This document shows positions 8,758-16,603 of a stretch of 64,000 nucleotides of DNA, in pieces. The first letter of the stretch is position 1, and each line of letters starts with the position of its first letter. Origin of the DNA: JAJXWB01 sp037044955 (GTDB lineage Bacteria > Pseudomonadota > Alphaproteobacteria > Rhizobiales > Beijerinckiaceae). The stretch spans positions 62,001 through 126,000 of the forward strand of contig JBAOHX010000001.1 in NCBI GenBank assembly GCA_037044955.1, given 5' to 3'. Under the pieces are notes generated by a model that worked only from the letters and a program-made list of their open reading frames with translations, did no database searches and had not been told where the DNA came from. The translations under genes were made by a program, and so were the position numbers.

Positions 8758-9816
8758 TCAGGCCCTGTCGCCGCGCATCCAGAACTTGAGCGCGAAAGGC
8801 AAGGTGAAGCTGATGAGCAGGAAGCGCGCGAGATGGTGCGCGCCGACATAGAGCGGATCGATGCCGAGCGCGAAGGCGAGCAGCGTCATCGCCTCCAGCC
8901 CGCCGGGCGAAAAGGCGAGCAGGGTCTGCGCGAAGGGCAGCGACAACGCGAGCCCCGCCAGAACCGCGAACACGCCGGCGATGGCCACGGCCACGAAGAA
9001 GGAGCCGAGCGCGGCCGGCGCAGAGCGCGCGAACAGGCGCCAGTCGAAGCCGATGAAGCGCGCGCCCACCCAGGCGCCGATCAGCACCTGCGCGATGATG
9101 GCGACGATGGGCGGTGGCCGACCGGCGAAGCTCATTGCGTGCGCGCCGCCCGACACCAGCATGGCGCCGAACAGCATGCCGCCGGCGACGTGGCCGCGTT
9201 CCATCGCATAGCCGACGAGACCGCCGAGCACGACGAGAACCAGCAGCGTCGAAAGAGGGTCGATCGGTCCAGTCATTCCCGCGCCCGAGATCGTCGTCGA
9301 TTCCGCGACGATCAGCGGCACGAAGCCCATGAGCAGGAAGACGCGCAGCACCTGCACCACGGCGATGCGCGACAGGTCCGCCTTCTCGTCGGTCGCGGCG
9401 ACGGCGAAGACGTAGGACAGCGCGCCCGGCACCGAGGCGAAGAAGGCGGTGGACCGCGTCCAGCCCGGCGCGCGCGCGAGAATCTTGGCGCAGGCGAAAG
9501 TCGAGAGCGCGACGCTCGCCGACATCACCGCGATGGACAAGGGATAGGCCGCGATCTTCTGCAGCATCTGCGGCGTCACCGCCGCGCCGATGGCCACGCC
9601 CGACGACACCATCGCCGCCCAGCGGAACGGCGTGGACAGGGGCTCGGCCAGTCGCAGCGCCGCGAGTATGGCGGTGCCGATCATCGCGCCGGACAGCCAG
9701 CCGGCCGGCACGCCGATTGCGGCGACCGCGGCGCCGCCGAGCGCTGCGCCGGCGACGGTGAATAATTCCGCGAGGAAGGGCGGCAGGCCGAGGCGCGAGG
9801 GATCGGGGCGGCTCAC
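8758..9816 (-). CDS. AbrB-family membrane protein (putative ammonia monooxygenase/transporter family)
   Basis: This 352-residue polytopic membrane protein matches the AbrB family of PF05145, often labelled putative ammonia monooxygenase although its biochemical role is not established. Repeated hydrophobic helices rich in Gly and Ala are seen, with the paired motifs GVPAGWLSGAMIGTAI and the C-terminal LLAFSPGGLEAMTLLAFALG, typical of the family. The proper start is GTG 9816, whose GTGA overlaps the stop of the upstream aminotransferase, which suggests translational coupling. In the raw sequence the frame runs on into the aminotransferase because of an indel there. That apparent 758-residue fusion is not real. 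Confidence 0.82.
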   Translation of the reverse strand: MSRPDPSRLGLPPFLAELFTVAGAALGGAAVAAIGVPAGWLSGAMIGTAILAALRLAEPLSTPFRWAAMVSSGVAIGAAVTPQMLQKIAAYPLSIAVMSASVALSTFACAKILARAPGWTRSTAFFASVPGALSYVFAVAATDEKADLSRIAVVQVLRVFLLMGFVPLIVAESTTISGAGMTGPIDPLSTLLVLVVLGGLVGYAMERGHVAGGMLFGAMLVSGGAHAMSFAGRPPPIVAIIAQVLIGAWVGARFIGFDWRLFARSAPAALGSFFVAVAIAGVFAVLAGLALSLPFAQTLLAFSPGGLEAMTLLAFALGIDPLYVGAHHLARFLLISFTLPFALKFWMRGDRA

Positions 9817-11034
9817 CGCTTGACCCAGGCCGCGATGCGCCGCGCGGCTTCCGCGATGTCTGCGGGGTCGCGCGCAAAACACAGGCGCAGGAACGCCTCG
9901 CCGCCCATGCCGAACGCCTTGCCCGGCGCAAGGCCGACGCCGGCCTCGTCGACCAGCCTGAAGGCGAGCCTGCGCGTGTCGGCTTCGCCCACGACCGAGA
10001 GGAACAGATAGAAGCTGCCCTCCGGCGCGGCGAAGCGCAGCCGGTCGAGGCCGCCGAGCGTGTCGCACAGCGCGGCGCGGCCGGCTTCGGCGCGGGCGCG
10101 CTGCAGCGCGACGAATTGCTTCGCCGTGATCCAGCGCCTCGATCGCGCCGCGCTGCACGAACAGCGGCACGCCGGAGGTGGAATATTGAATCATGTTCTC
10201 GATCGTCTGGCCGAGCGCCGGCGGCGCCTCCAGCCAGCCCGCGCGCCAGCCGGTCATCGCCCAGTTCTTCGAGAACGTGTTGACGAAGAGAATGCGGTCG
10301 TCCTCCTCCATCACGTCATGGAAGGAGGGGGCGCGCGCGCCGGCGTAATAGAAGCGCCCGTAGATCTCGTCGGCGACGATCCACAGCCCGCGTTCGCGCG
10401 CCAGCCCCAGGATCGCGCGCAATTCATCCGGCGTCGCGGTCCATCCCGTCGGATTGGCCGGCGTGTTGACGACGATGGCGCGCGTCCGCTCGCCGACCGC
10501 CGCCTCGAGCCGCCCGAAATCGAGCCGCCAGCGAAAGCCGCCGTCGATCCTCGCGAATTCGAGCGGAACCTCCAAGGTCTTCGCGCCGGAGATCGTCAGG
10601 GCGCCGGAGAAATTCGGCCAGGCGGGGGTGAGCACGATCGCCTCGTCGCCGACGCCCGCGACGATGCGCATGGCCAGTTGCAGCGCGTGCATGCCGCCGA
10701 CGGTGGCGAAGAACCGTTCCGGCCCGAAGGCGCCCTTGCCCGCGAACGGCGCGCCGTAGACGCGCGTCATCATGCGCGCGACGGCGGCGCGAAAATCCGG
10801 ATGGCCGCGCTGCGCGGTGTAGAAGGTCTCGCCAGAACTCAGCGAGCGGACGCAGGCCTGCGTGATGTTCTCGGCCGTCGGCAGGTCGCCCTCGCCCACC
10901 CACAGCGGCATCAGCCCCTGGCGGCCCTGCCCGTAGTTGAACACCTCGACGATGCCGCTCGCCGGCGCATCCGTGGCCTCCGGCCGGGCGGCGGCGAGAA
11001 AACGCGCTTGCGGATCGAAACTGGGCTGGGTCAC
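9813..11034 (-). CDS. Class I/II PLP-dependent aminotransferase (frameshifted near 10125)
   Basis: About 406 residues after correction. It is a fold-type I aminotransferase: LMPLWVGEGDLPTAENI, YTAQRGHPDFRAAVARM, VVNTPANPTGW with the substrate-binding Asn, IVADEIYGRFYYAG, and the PLP-lysine segment VNTFSKNWAMTGWRAGWL. After one extra base near 10110-10130 the adjacent frame resumes with KQFVALQRARAEAGRAALCD, EGSFYLFLSV and FLRLCFARDP and ends AAWVKR. The corrected stop overlaps the GTG of the AbrB-type gene. The amino donor is not predictable; aspartate- or alanine-type specificity is plausible. Confidence 0.85.
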
Positions 11035-11162
11035 GAGCGGCCTTGCGGGGAGCCGGCGGCGGAGCGCCGCCGACCTTCAGCCGATAGAGCGCGCGACAAG
11101 AAAGGGAAAGCCGGTTTTTCGCATGCGCTCTACGCTGTGAACGGGATGACGGCGGCGGCGCG

Positions 11163-11582
11163 CTACTTCTTCACCAGCGCGTCGCGGATTTCCTCGAGCA
11201 GGACTTCCGAGCGCGGCGGCGCGGGCGGCGCCTCCGGCGCGGCGGGCGCAGGCTGCTTCAGCCGCTCGATCTGCCTGATCGCCAGGAACAGCACGAAGGC
11301 GATGATGAGGAAGTTGATGACGGCGGTGATGAAGCTGCCGTAGCCCAGCACGGCGCCCGCCTTCTTGGCGTCCGCATAGGCCGGATGGCCCTGGATGGCC
11401 GCCGACAGCGGGATGTAATAGTTGGAAAAGTCGAGGCCGCCGGTGATCGCGCCGATGATCGGCATGATGAGGTCGCTGACCAGCGAATCGATGATCTTCG
11501 AGAAGGCCGCGCCGATGATGACGCCGATCGCCAGGTCGACGACATTGCCCTTCATGGCGAAATTCTTGAAGTCCTGCAGCAT
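11163..11582 (-). CDS. mscL: Large-conductance mechanosensitive channel
   Basis: The 139-residue protein is a full-length MscL, the pentameric inner-membrane channel that opens on hypo-osmotic shock. TM1 is NVVDLAIGVIIGAAFSKIIDSL, broken here as NVVDLAIGVIIGAAF and SKIIDSL, with the gating Gly/Ala pattern. A periplasmic loop and TM2 (FLIIAFVLFLAIRQIERL) follow, then a Pro/Ala linker and the conserved C-terminal helix (SEVLLEEIRDAL). I prefer ATG 11582, which gives the canonical MLQDFKNFAMKG start and follows GGGG at good spacing; ATG 11594 adds MGRD. Confidence 0.95.
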   Translation of the reverse strand: MLQDFKNFAMKGNVVDLAIGVIIGAAFSKIIDSLVSDLIMPIIGAITGGLDFSNYYIPLSAAIQGHPAYADAKKAGAVLGYGSFITAVINFLIIAFVLFLAIRQIERLKQPAPAAPEAPPAPPRSEVLLEEIRDALVKK

Positions 11583-11720
11583 GTCGCGCCCCATTGCCGA
11601 GTGGTAGAGCGGGCGATCGTTCGCCTTTTCATGTCGCCAACGTTAGCTTGATTCCCGGCGATGGCACAGTAGCGTGGCGGCGGGCGCCGAGCTTGAGCGT
11701 CGCGTAGGAGGACATGGCGC

Positions 11721-14700
11721 ATGATTGCAGCCTGGGCGGCGGTTCTGGCGACGCTCGCCTATATCTGCGCGCTGTTCGCGGTGGCGCACTACGGCGACAC
11801 GATCGGGCGCCGCTTCGTGCGCGGTCCGGCGCAGACGCTCGTCTATTCCCTGTGTTTCGCCGTCTATTGCACCTCCTGGACCTTCTTCGGCTCCGTCGGT
11901 CTCGCCACCACCTCCGGCCTGCAATTCCTGCCGATCTACGTCGGCCCGCTGCTCGTCGTGGTGTTTGGACGGCGGCTGCTCAGCCGCATCGTCGTGCTCG
12001 CCAAGAACCACAACATCACCTCGGTCGCCGATTTCGTCGCCGCTCGCTACGGCAAGGCCGAAAGCGTCGCCATCTGCGTCACGCTGATCTGCGTCGTCGG
12101 CACCGTTCCCTATATCGCCCTGCAATTGAAGGCGGTCTCGGCCTCGCTGCACATGGTGCTGGGCTCGATCGAGGCGGAGAAGGTCGTCTCGCATTCCGAT
12201 TCCATCCAGTCGAGCTTCCTCATCCCGCTCGTGCTCGCCGGTTTCGCCATGGCCTTCGGCACGCGGCGCGTCGACGCCACCGAGCACCAGGACGGCCTGA
12301 TGCTGGCGGTGGCGACGGAATCGCTCGTCAAGCTCATCGCCTTTCTCTCGGTCGGCGTCGTCGTCACCTGGAGCATGTTCGGCGGCCTCGAGGATTTGTG
12401 GTCCCGCGCCTCCGCCAGTCCGCGGGTGATGAAGATTTTCTCGGAGCCCGTCGACTGGACGACCATGGTCGTGATGACGGCGCTGTCGGCCATCGCCATC
12501 GTGCTTCTGCCGCGCCAGTTCCACGTCTCCGTCGTCGAGAACCACGACGAGCGCGACGTGAGGGCCAGCGCCTGGCTCTTTCCGCTCTACCTCGTCGCCA
12601 TCAACCTGTTCGTCGTGCCGCTGGCCATTGCGGGTCTTCTCGTCTTTCCGGAAGGCGCCATCGACCGCGACATGACCGTTCTCGCCCTGCCGTTGCAGGC
12701 AGGCCGCCACGTGCTGGCGGTGCTCGCCATGCTCGGCGGCATTTCGGCGAGCATGGCGATGATCATCGTGGAATGCGTCGCGCTTTCCATCATGATCTCC
12801 AACGATCTGATCCTGCCGCTGGTTCTGCGCCGCCCGCGCTCGCTGACGGTTTCCGGGCCCGGCGACATCGGCTCGCGCATTCTCATCATCCGCCGGCTGG
12901 CGATCCTCGTCATCCTGGCGCTCGGCTACGTCTATCTGCGCTTTTCGAGCGACGCCGCGCTCGTCTCCATCGGCCTGATCTCCTTCGCCTGCATTGCGCA
13001 GATCGCGCCGTCCTTCTTCGGCGGGTTGTTCTGGCGCGGCGGTTCGTCGGACGGCGCCATCGCGGGCATGGCGGTCGGCTTCGTCGTCTGGGCCTACACG
13101 CTGTTCCTGCCCTCGCTCGAAGTCGGGCCGGGGCTGTTCGCCAAGATCGTCCATGACGGCGTCTTCGGCATCGCCGCCCTCAAGCCGACGGCGCTGCTCG
13201 GGTTCGAACTGCCCAAGATCGTCAACGGCGCCGTCGCCTCGCTGGCGTTGAACCTGCTCACCTTCATCGTCGTTTCCGTGCTCCGCAAGCCTTCGCGGCT
13301 CGAGCGGCTGCAAGCCTCGGCTTTCGCGCAACGCCCCGACCTGCCGACGCCGGGGTCGTTCCGCCTGTGGCGCGCCAGCGTGACGTCGGGCGAACTCGAA
13401 GCCACCGTCGCCCGTTATCTCGGCGCGGCGCGCGCGCGCGAATCCTTCGATTCCTTCCTGGCCTCGCGCGGCCAGAGCCGCGAACGCAGCGCCGAAGCCG
13501 ACGTCCATCTGCTGCGCTTTGCCGAACGCCTGCTCGCCTCGGCCATCGGCGCGGCGTCGTCGCGCCTCGTCCTGTCGCTGGTGCTGCGCCGGCGCAACGT
13601 GTCGCACAAGGCGGCCCTGCGCCTCGTCGACGAAGCCTCGGCCGCGATCCAGTACAACCGCGATCTCCTGCAATATGCGCTGGACTTCGCGCGCCAGGGC
13701 ATCACCGTCTTCGACCCCGACCATCGGCTCATCTGCTGGAACCGCGAGTTCCGCGATCTCTTCGACCTGCCCGGCGACGCCCTGCGCGTCGGCGTCGGCA
13801 TCGAGGAGATCGTGCGCTACAACGCCCAGCGCGGGCTCTACGGGCAGGGCGTGGGCGAGGAAATGATCGCCACCCGCGTCGATCTCCTGTTGAATGAACG
13901 CCGCCCGGTGCGCCTGCGCCTGCACCCCTCCGGTCGCGTGATCGAAATCCGCTCCGCCGCCATGCCCGACGGCGGCGTCGTCACCACCTACACGGACGTC
14001 ACTGCGCAGGTGGACGCCGAGGAAGCCCTGGCCGCGACCAACGAGACGCTCGAGCAGCGCGTTCTCGACCGCACCAACGAGCTCGAACGGCTCAACCGCG
14101 AACTCGCCTCGGCCAAGTCCGCGGCGGATGACGCAAACCTGTCGAAGACGCGCTTTCTCGCCGCCGCGAGCCACGACATTCTGCAACCGCTCAACGCCGC
14201 GCGGCTCTATGCGACCTCGCTTGCCGAACAGATGCGCGACGGCGCGGCGCAAGGGCCGGCCCAGACGCTGCGGCTTGCCGAAAACGTCGACGCCTCGCTC
14301 GAGGCGGTCGAGGAAATCCTGACCGCGCTCCTCGACATTTCGCGTCTCGACGCCGGCGCGATGACCGCCGAGATCGGAGCGCTGCGGCTCGAGGACGTGT
14401 TCCGCCAGCTAGCGATAGAGTTCGAGCCGCTGGCCCGGGCGAAGTCGCTCGATCTGAAATTCGTGCACTCGAGCCTGTCGGTGCGCTCCGATCGCCGCCT
14501 GCTGCGCCGCCTGTTGCAGAATTTCATTTCCAACGCGATCAAGTACACGCCGCAGGGCCGCGTCCTCGTCGGCGCGCGTCGTCAGCCCGATGGCCGCGTG
14601 CGCATCGAAGTGTGGGACACCGGCCTTGGCATCGCCGATGAAAACCGCGCGGAAGTGTTCCGCGAATTCGCGCGCCTCGAACCGGCGCAGCGCACCGCGC

Positions 14701-15266
14701 CGGGGCTGGGGCTCGGCCTGTCCATCGTCGAACGGCTGGCGCGTGTGCTGGAAGCCGATCTCGGCCTGCGCTCGCGCGTCGCGGCGGGATCGGTGTTCTT
14801 CGTCGACATCCCGCTGTCGCCCGCGACCTGGAGCGAGCCCGAGCCGGTCGCGCGCGAAGCGGCGCCGGCGCCCGCGACGCTGGCGGGGTTGACGGTCTGC
14901 GCCATCGACAACGAACCGCGCATTCTCGACGGCATGCGCATCCTGCTCGAAGGCTGGGGCTGCAGCGTCGTCACCGCCGGCTCGCGCGCGGAAGCGATCG
15001 AGGCGTTCGACGACGCGGGATTGCGGCCGGACGCCGCCGTGGTCGACTATCATCTCGACGCCGACAACGGCCTCGACGTCATCGCGGCGCTGCGCGCGCG
15101 CTATGGCGCCGAGCTTCCGGCGGTGCTGGTCACCGCGGACCGCACGGAGGAATTGCGCGCCGAAGCGGCCGCCAACGAGATCCGCGTGCTCGCCAAGCCG
15201 CTGAAGCCGGCCGCGCTGCGATCTCTGCTGGCGCAATGGCGCGTGACGCGCAGCGCGGCGGAATAG
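11721..15266 (+). CDS. Symporter-type hybrid histidine kinase/response regulator
   Basis: The 1181-residue sensor has an N-terminal sodium:solute-symporter-like domain of about 12-13 helices (residues 1 to about 500). A PAS domain with GITVFDPDHRLICWN (about 660-770) and a coiled coil (EALAATNETLEQRVLDRTNE) follow. The HisKA domain has the phospho-His in AASHDILQPLN near residue 817. The HATPase has an N box (LLQNFISNAIKYT, about 933), WDTGLGIAD and GLGLGLSIVERL. The receiver domain has its Asp in VVDYHLD near 1107 and its Lys in AKPLKPAALR. This is the NahK/CbrA-like architecture. Solute binding or transport is thought to feed phosphorelay in such proteins; the ligand is unknown. The start follows GGAGGA. 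No partner regulator gene is adjacent, so it probably phosphorylates a distant HPt or regulator. Confidence 0.92.
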   Translation: MIAAWAAVLATLAYICALFAVAHYGDTIGRRFVRGPAQTLVYSLCFAVYCTSWTFFGSVGLATTSGLQFLPIYVGPLLVVVFGRRLLSRIVVLAKNHNITSVADFVAARYGKAESVAICVTLICVVGTVPYIALQLKAVSASLHMVLGSIEAEKVVSHSDSIQSSFLIPLVLAGFAMAFGTRRVDATEHQDGLMLAVATESLVKLIAFLSVGVVVTWSMFGGLEDLWSRASASPRVMKIFSEPVDWTTMVVMTALSAIAIVLLPRQFHVSVVENHDERDVRASAWLFPLYLVAINLFVVPLAIAGLLVFPEGAIDRDMTVLALPLQAGRHVLAVLAMLGGISASMAMIIVECVALSIMISNDLILPLVLRRPRSLTVSGPGDIGSRILIIRRLAILVILALGYVYLRFSSDAALVSIGLISFACIAQIAPSFFGGLFWRGGSSDGAIAGMAVGFVVWAYTLFLPSLEVGPGLFAKIVHDGVFGIAALKPTALLGFELPKIVNGAVASLALNLLTFIVVSVLRKPSRLERLQASAFAQRPDLPTPGSFRLWRASVTSGELEATVARYLGAARARESFDSFLASRGQSRERSAEADVHLLRFAERLLASAIGAASSRLVLSLVLRRRNVSHKAALRLVDEASAAIQYNRDLLQYALDFARQGITVFDPDHRLICWNREFRDLFDLPGDALRVGVGIEEIVRYNAQRGLYGQGVGEEMIATRVDLLLNERRPVRLRLHPSGRVIEIRSAAMPDGGVVTTYTDVTAQVDAEEALAATNETLEQRVLDRTNELERLNRELASAKSAADDANLSKTRFLAAASHDILQPLNAARLYATSLAEQMRDGAAQGPAQTLRLAENVDASLEAVEEILTALLDISRLDAGAMTAEIGALRLEDVFRQLAIEFEPLARAKSLDLKFVHSSLSVRSDRRLLRRLLQNFISNAIKYTPQGRVLVGARRQPDGRVRIEVWDTGLGIADENRAEVFREFARLEPAQRTAPGLGLGLSIVERLARVLEADLGLRSRVAAGSVFFVDIPLSPATWSEPEPVAREAAPAPATLAGLTVCAIDNEPRILDGMRILLEGWGCSVVTAGSRAEAIEAFDDAGLRPDAAVVDYHLDADNGLDVIAALRARYGAELPAVLVTADRTEELRAEAAANEIRVLAKPLKPAALRSLLAQWRVTRSAAE

Positions 15267-15888
15267 TCAGTCCGCGAGATAGCGGCTTGCGTCCGCTCGC
15301 CAGCGCATCGTCCAGAAGTTCGATCCGGTCCTGGCCCCAGAACACTTCGCCATCGAGCACGTAGGACGGCGAGCCGAAGACGCCCGCCGCCAGCGCCGAG
15401 GCGTTGTTGGCGGCATAGGCGTCGCGGATCGGTTGCGATTGCGCATCGGCTATGAGCACGTCGGCATGGTGGCCGGTCTCGCTCAGCACCGCCGCGACAT
15501 TGGCGGCCTCGCCGAGGTTGATCTCTTTCTCGAACACGGCGCGGAAAGCGTTCGAGAGATAGACGTTCGGGTCCTCGCCGCGTGCAACGAGCGCGAGCGC
15601 CACGCAATCGGCGAGCGTCGGGTCGAACGGCCAGCCCTTGGGCTTCAACGCGAAATCGAGCTTGCGCTTCTCGCGCCAGCGCTTCAGCTCCATCGTGCGA
15701 TAGGCGACGCGCAAAGGATGGCGCTTGGCGAGCGGCAGCCCGCCCGATTGCGGAAAGACCTCGCCGAGATTGACGGGCCGGTAGTCGATAGCGGCGTCGT
15801 GCTTGCGGGCGACGCGCAAAAACAGGTCGTGCCCGATATAGGCCCAGGGCGAAACGATTGTGAAATAATAGGCGATCGTGCGGCTCAT
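15267..15888 (-). CDS. 2-hydroxychromene-2-carboxylate isomerase family protein, DsbA-like (frameshifted near its 3' end)
   Basis: About 206 residues after correction. It is a thioredoxin-fold GST-kappa/HCCA isomerase: YYFTIVSPWAYIGHDLF with the active-site Ser in SPWAY, NLGEVFPQSGGLPLAKRHP, GVFGSPSYVLDGEVFWGQDR and the final LLDDALASGRKP. In the raw sequence the frame misses its stop and runs 53 residues into the convergent kinase gene. Removing one base near 15285 gives a YLAD end and a stop at 15267-15269, directly next to the kinase stop at 15266, and restores family length. Known relatives act in naphthalene-type catabolism or on glutathione conjugates; the real substrate is unknown. Confidence 0.82.
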
Positions 15889-15931
15889 GGCGTTCTCCGT
15901 GCGCGAAGACTAACGCACAGAGCGCGCCGCG

Positions 15932-16483
15932 TCAGGTCGCCAGCCGCAATTCCTCTTCCGCCTGCATGAAGGCGAGGATTTCCGCGGTCGGCTCCGGCGC
16001 GGCGGTCGGCGGCAGGCGCATGGCCGCGAACAGGTCCTCCGCCTGCACGAAACTCTTCTCCTTCCGCGCGTAGAAGCCGCCGCGCTCCAGCGCGATGGCC
16101 GCGAGGATGTCCGATCCGTCCCGCGCCTGCGTGAGAAAGCGATGCTCGTAGACGATGCTCGTTCCGCTCCACCAGCGGATTCTCGTCTCCACGCGAAACC
16201 GCCTGAAGGTCTTCAGTTCACGCCGGAAGCGGATTTTCGAGGCGAGCATCATCGGCCGCCAGTCGCGCCTGAACGCCGCCTGGATCATGCCGGACCGCAC
16301 GAACAGGTCGAGCCGCGACAGGTCCGCGAAACAGGCGTAGCGGCTGTTCGTCATGTGGCGGTTGAGATCGATGTCGCTCGGCAGCACGCGAAAGCTGAGC
16401 GACGAACCCTCGCCGGGCGGAACGATCTTGCGCCGCCAGGCGAAGGACAGGACGAGGAAGAGAAGACGAAACCAGAGGTTCAT
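15932..16483 (-). CDS. Hot-dog fold acyl-CoA thioesterase family protein
   Basis: The 183-residue protein starts with a hydrophobic anchor-like stretch (MNLWFRLLFLVLSFAWRRK) followed by a hot-dog domain with the motif LPSDIDLNRHMTNSRYACF, characteristic of 4HBT_2/THEM6-like thioesterases with the catalytic Asp in DIDLNRHM. FRVETRIRWWSGTSIVYEH and FVQAEDLFAAMRLP follow. It probably hydrolyses acyl-CoA or acyl-ACP near the membrane. It lies 43 bases upstream of the isomerase gene on the same strand, so they may share a transcript. The ribosome binding site is weak. Confidence 0.8.
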   Translation of the reverse strand: MNLWFRLLFLVLSFAWRRKIVPPGEGSSLSFRVLPSDIDLNRHMTNSRYACFADLSRLDLFVRSGMIQAAFRRDWRPMMLASKIRFRRELKTFRRFRVETRIRWWSGTSIVYEHRFLTQARDGSDILAAIALERGGFYARKEKSFVQAEDLFAAMRLPPTAAPEPTAEILAFMQAEEELRLAT

Positions 16484-16494
16484 TGTTCAGCAGT

Positions 16495-16591
16495 GTCATT
16501 CCCAGACGGCCCGCAGGGCCGATCTGCGGATCCAGCATCCGGGTCTAATCTTCTGGATCCCGGCTCTCCGCTTCGCTTCGGCCGGGATGAC
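16495..16591. repeat. Dispersed palindromic element (GTCATTCCC type)
   Basis: GTCATTCCC at 16495-16503 is mirrored by GGGATGAC at 16584-16591. An internal hairpin (CCCGGCTCTCCGC with GGCCGGG) forms its right half. It fills the gap between the thioesterase gene and the FadB-type gene. The same end motif recurs in the elements at 18835 and 30174, which marks them as one dispersed family. Confidence 0.7.
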
Positions 16592-16603
16592 AGTTGCGTT
16601 TGC

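Noticed and set aside
8758..11034. An apparent 758-residue fusion of aminotransferase and membrane protein
   Set aside because: The middle (RRAAARPRRSRPRRAV) is low-complexity translation of the wrong frame. The true aminotransferase C-terminus is in the neighbouring frame and ends in an overlapping stop.
11643..14252. An 869-codon open frame antisense to the histidine kinase
   Set aside because: Its composition (Asp/Arg/Glu/His-rich with no domain) is the usual shadow of a high-GC gene, while the plus strand carries a complete hybrid kinase.
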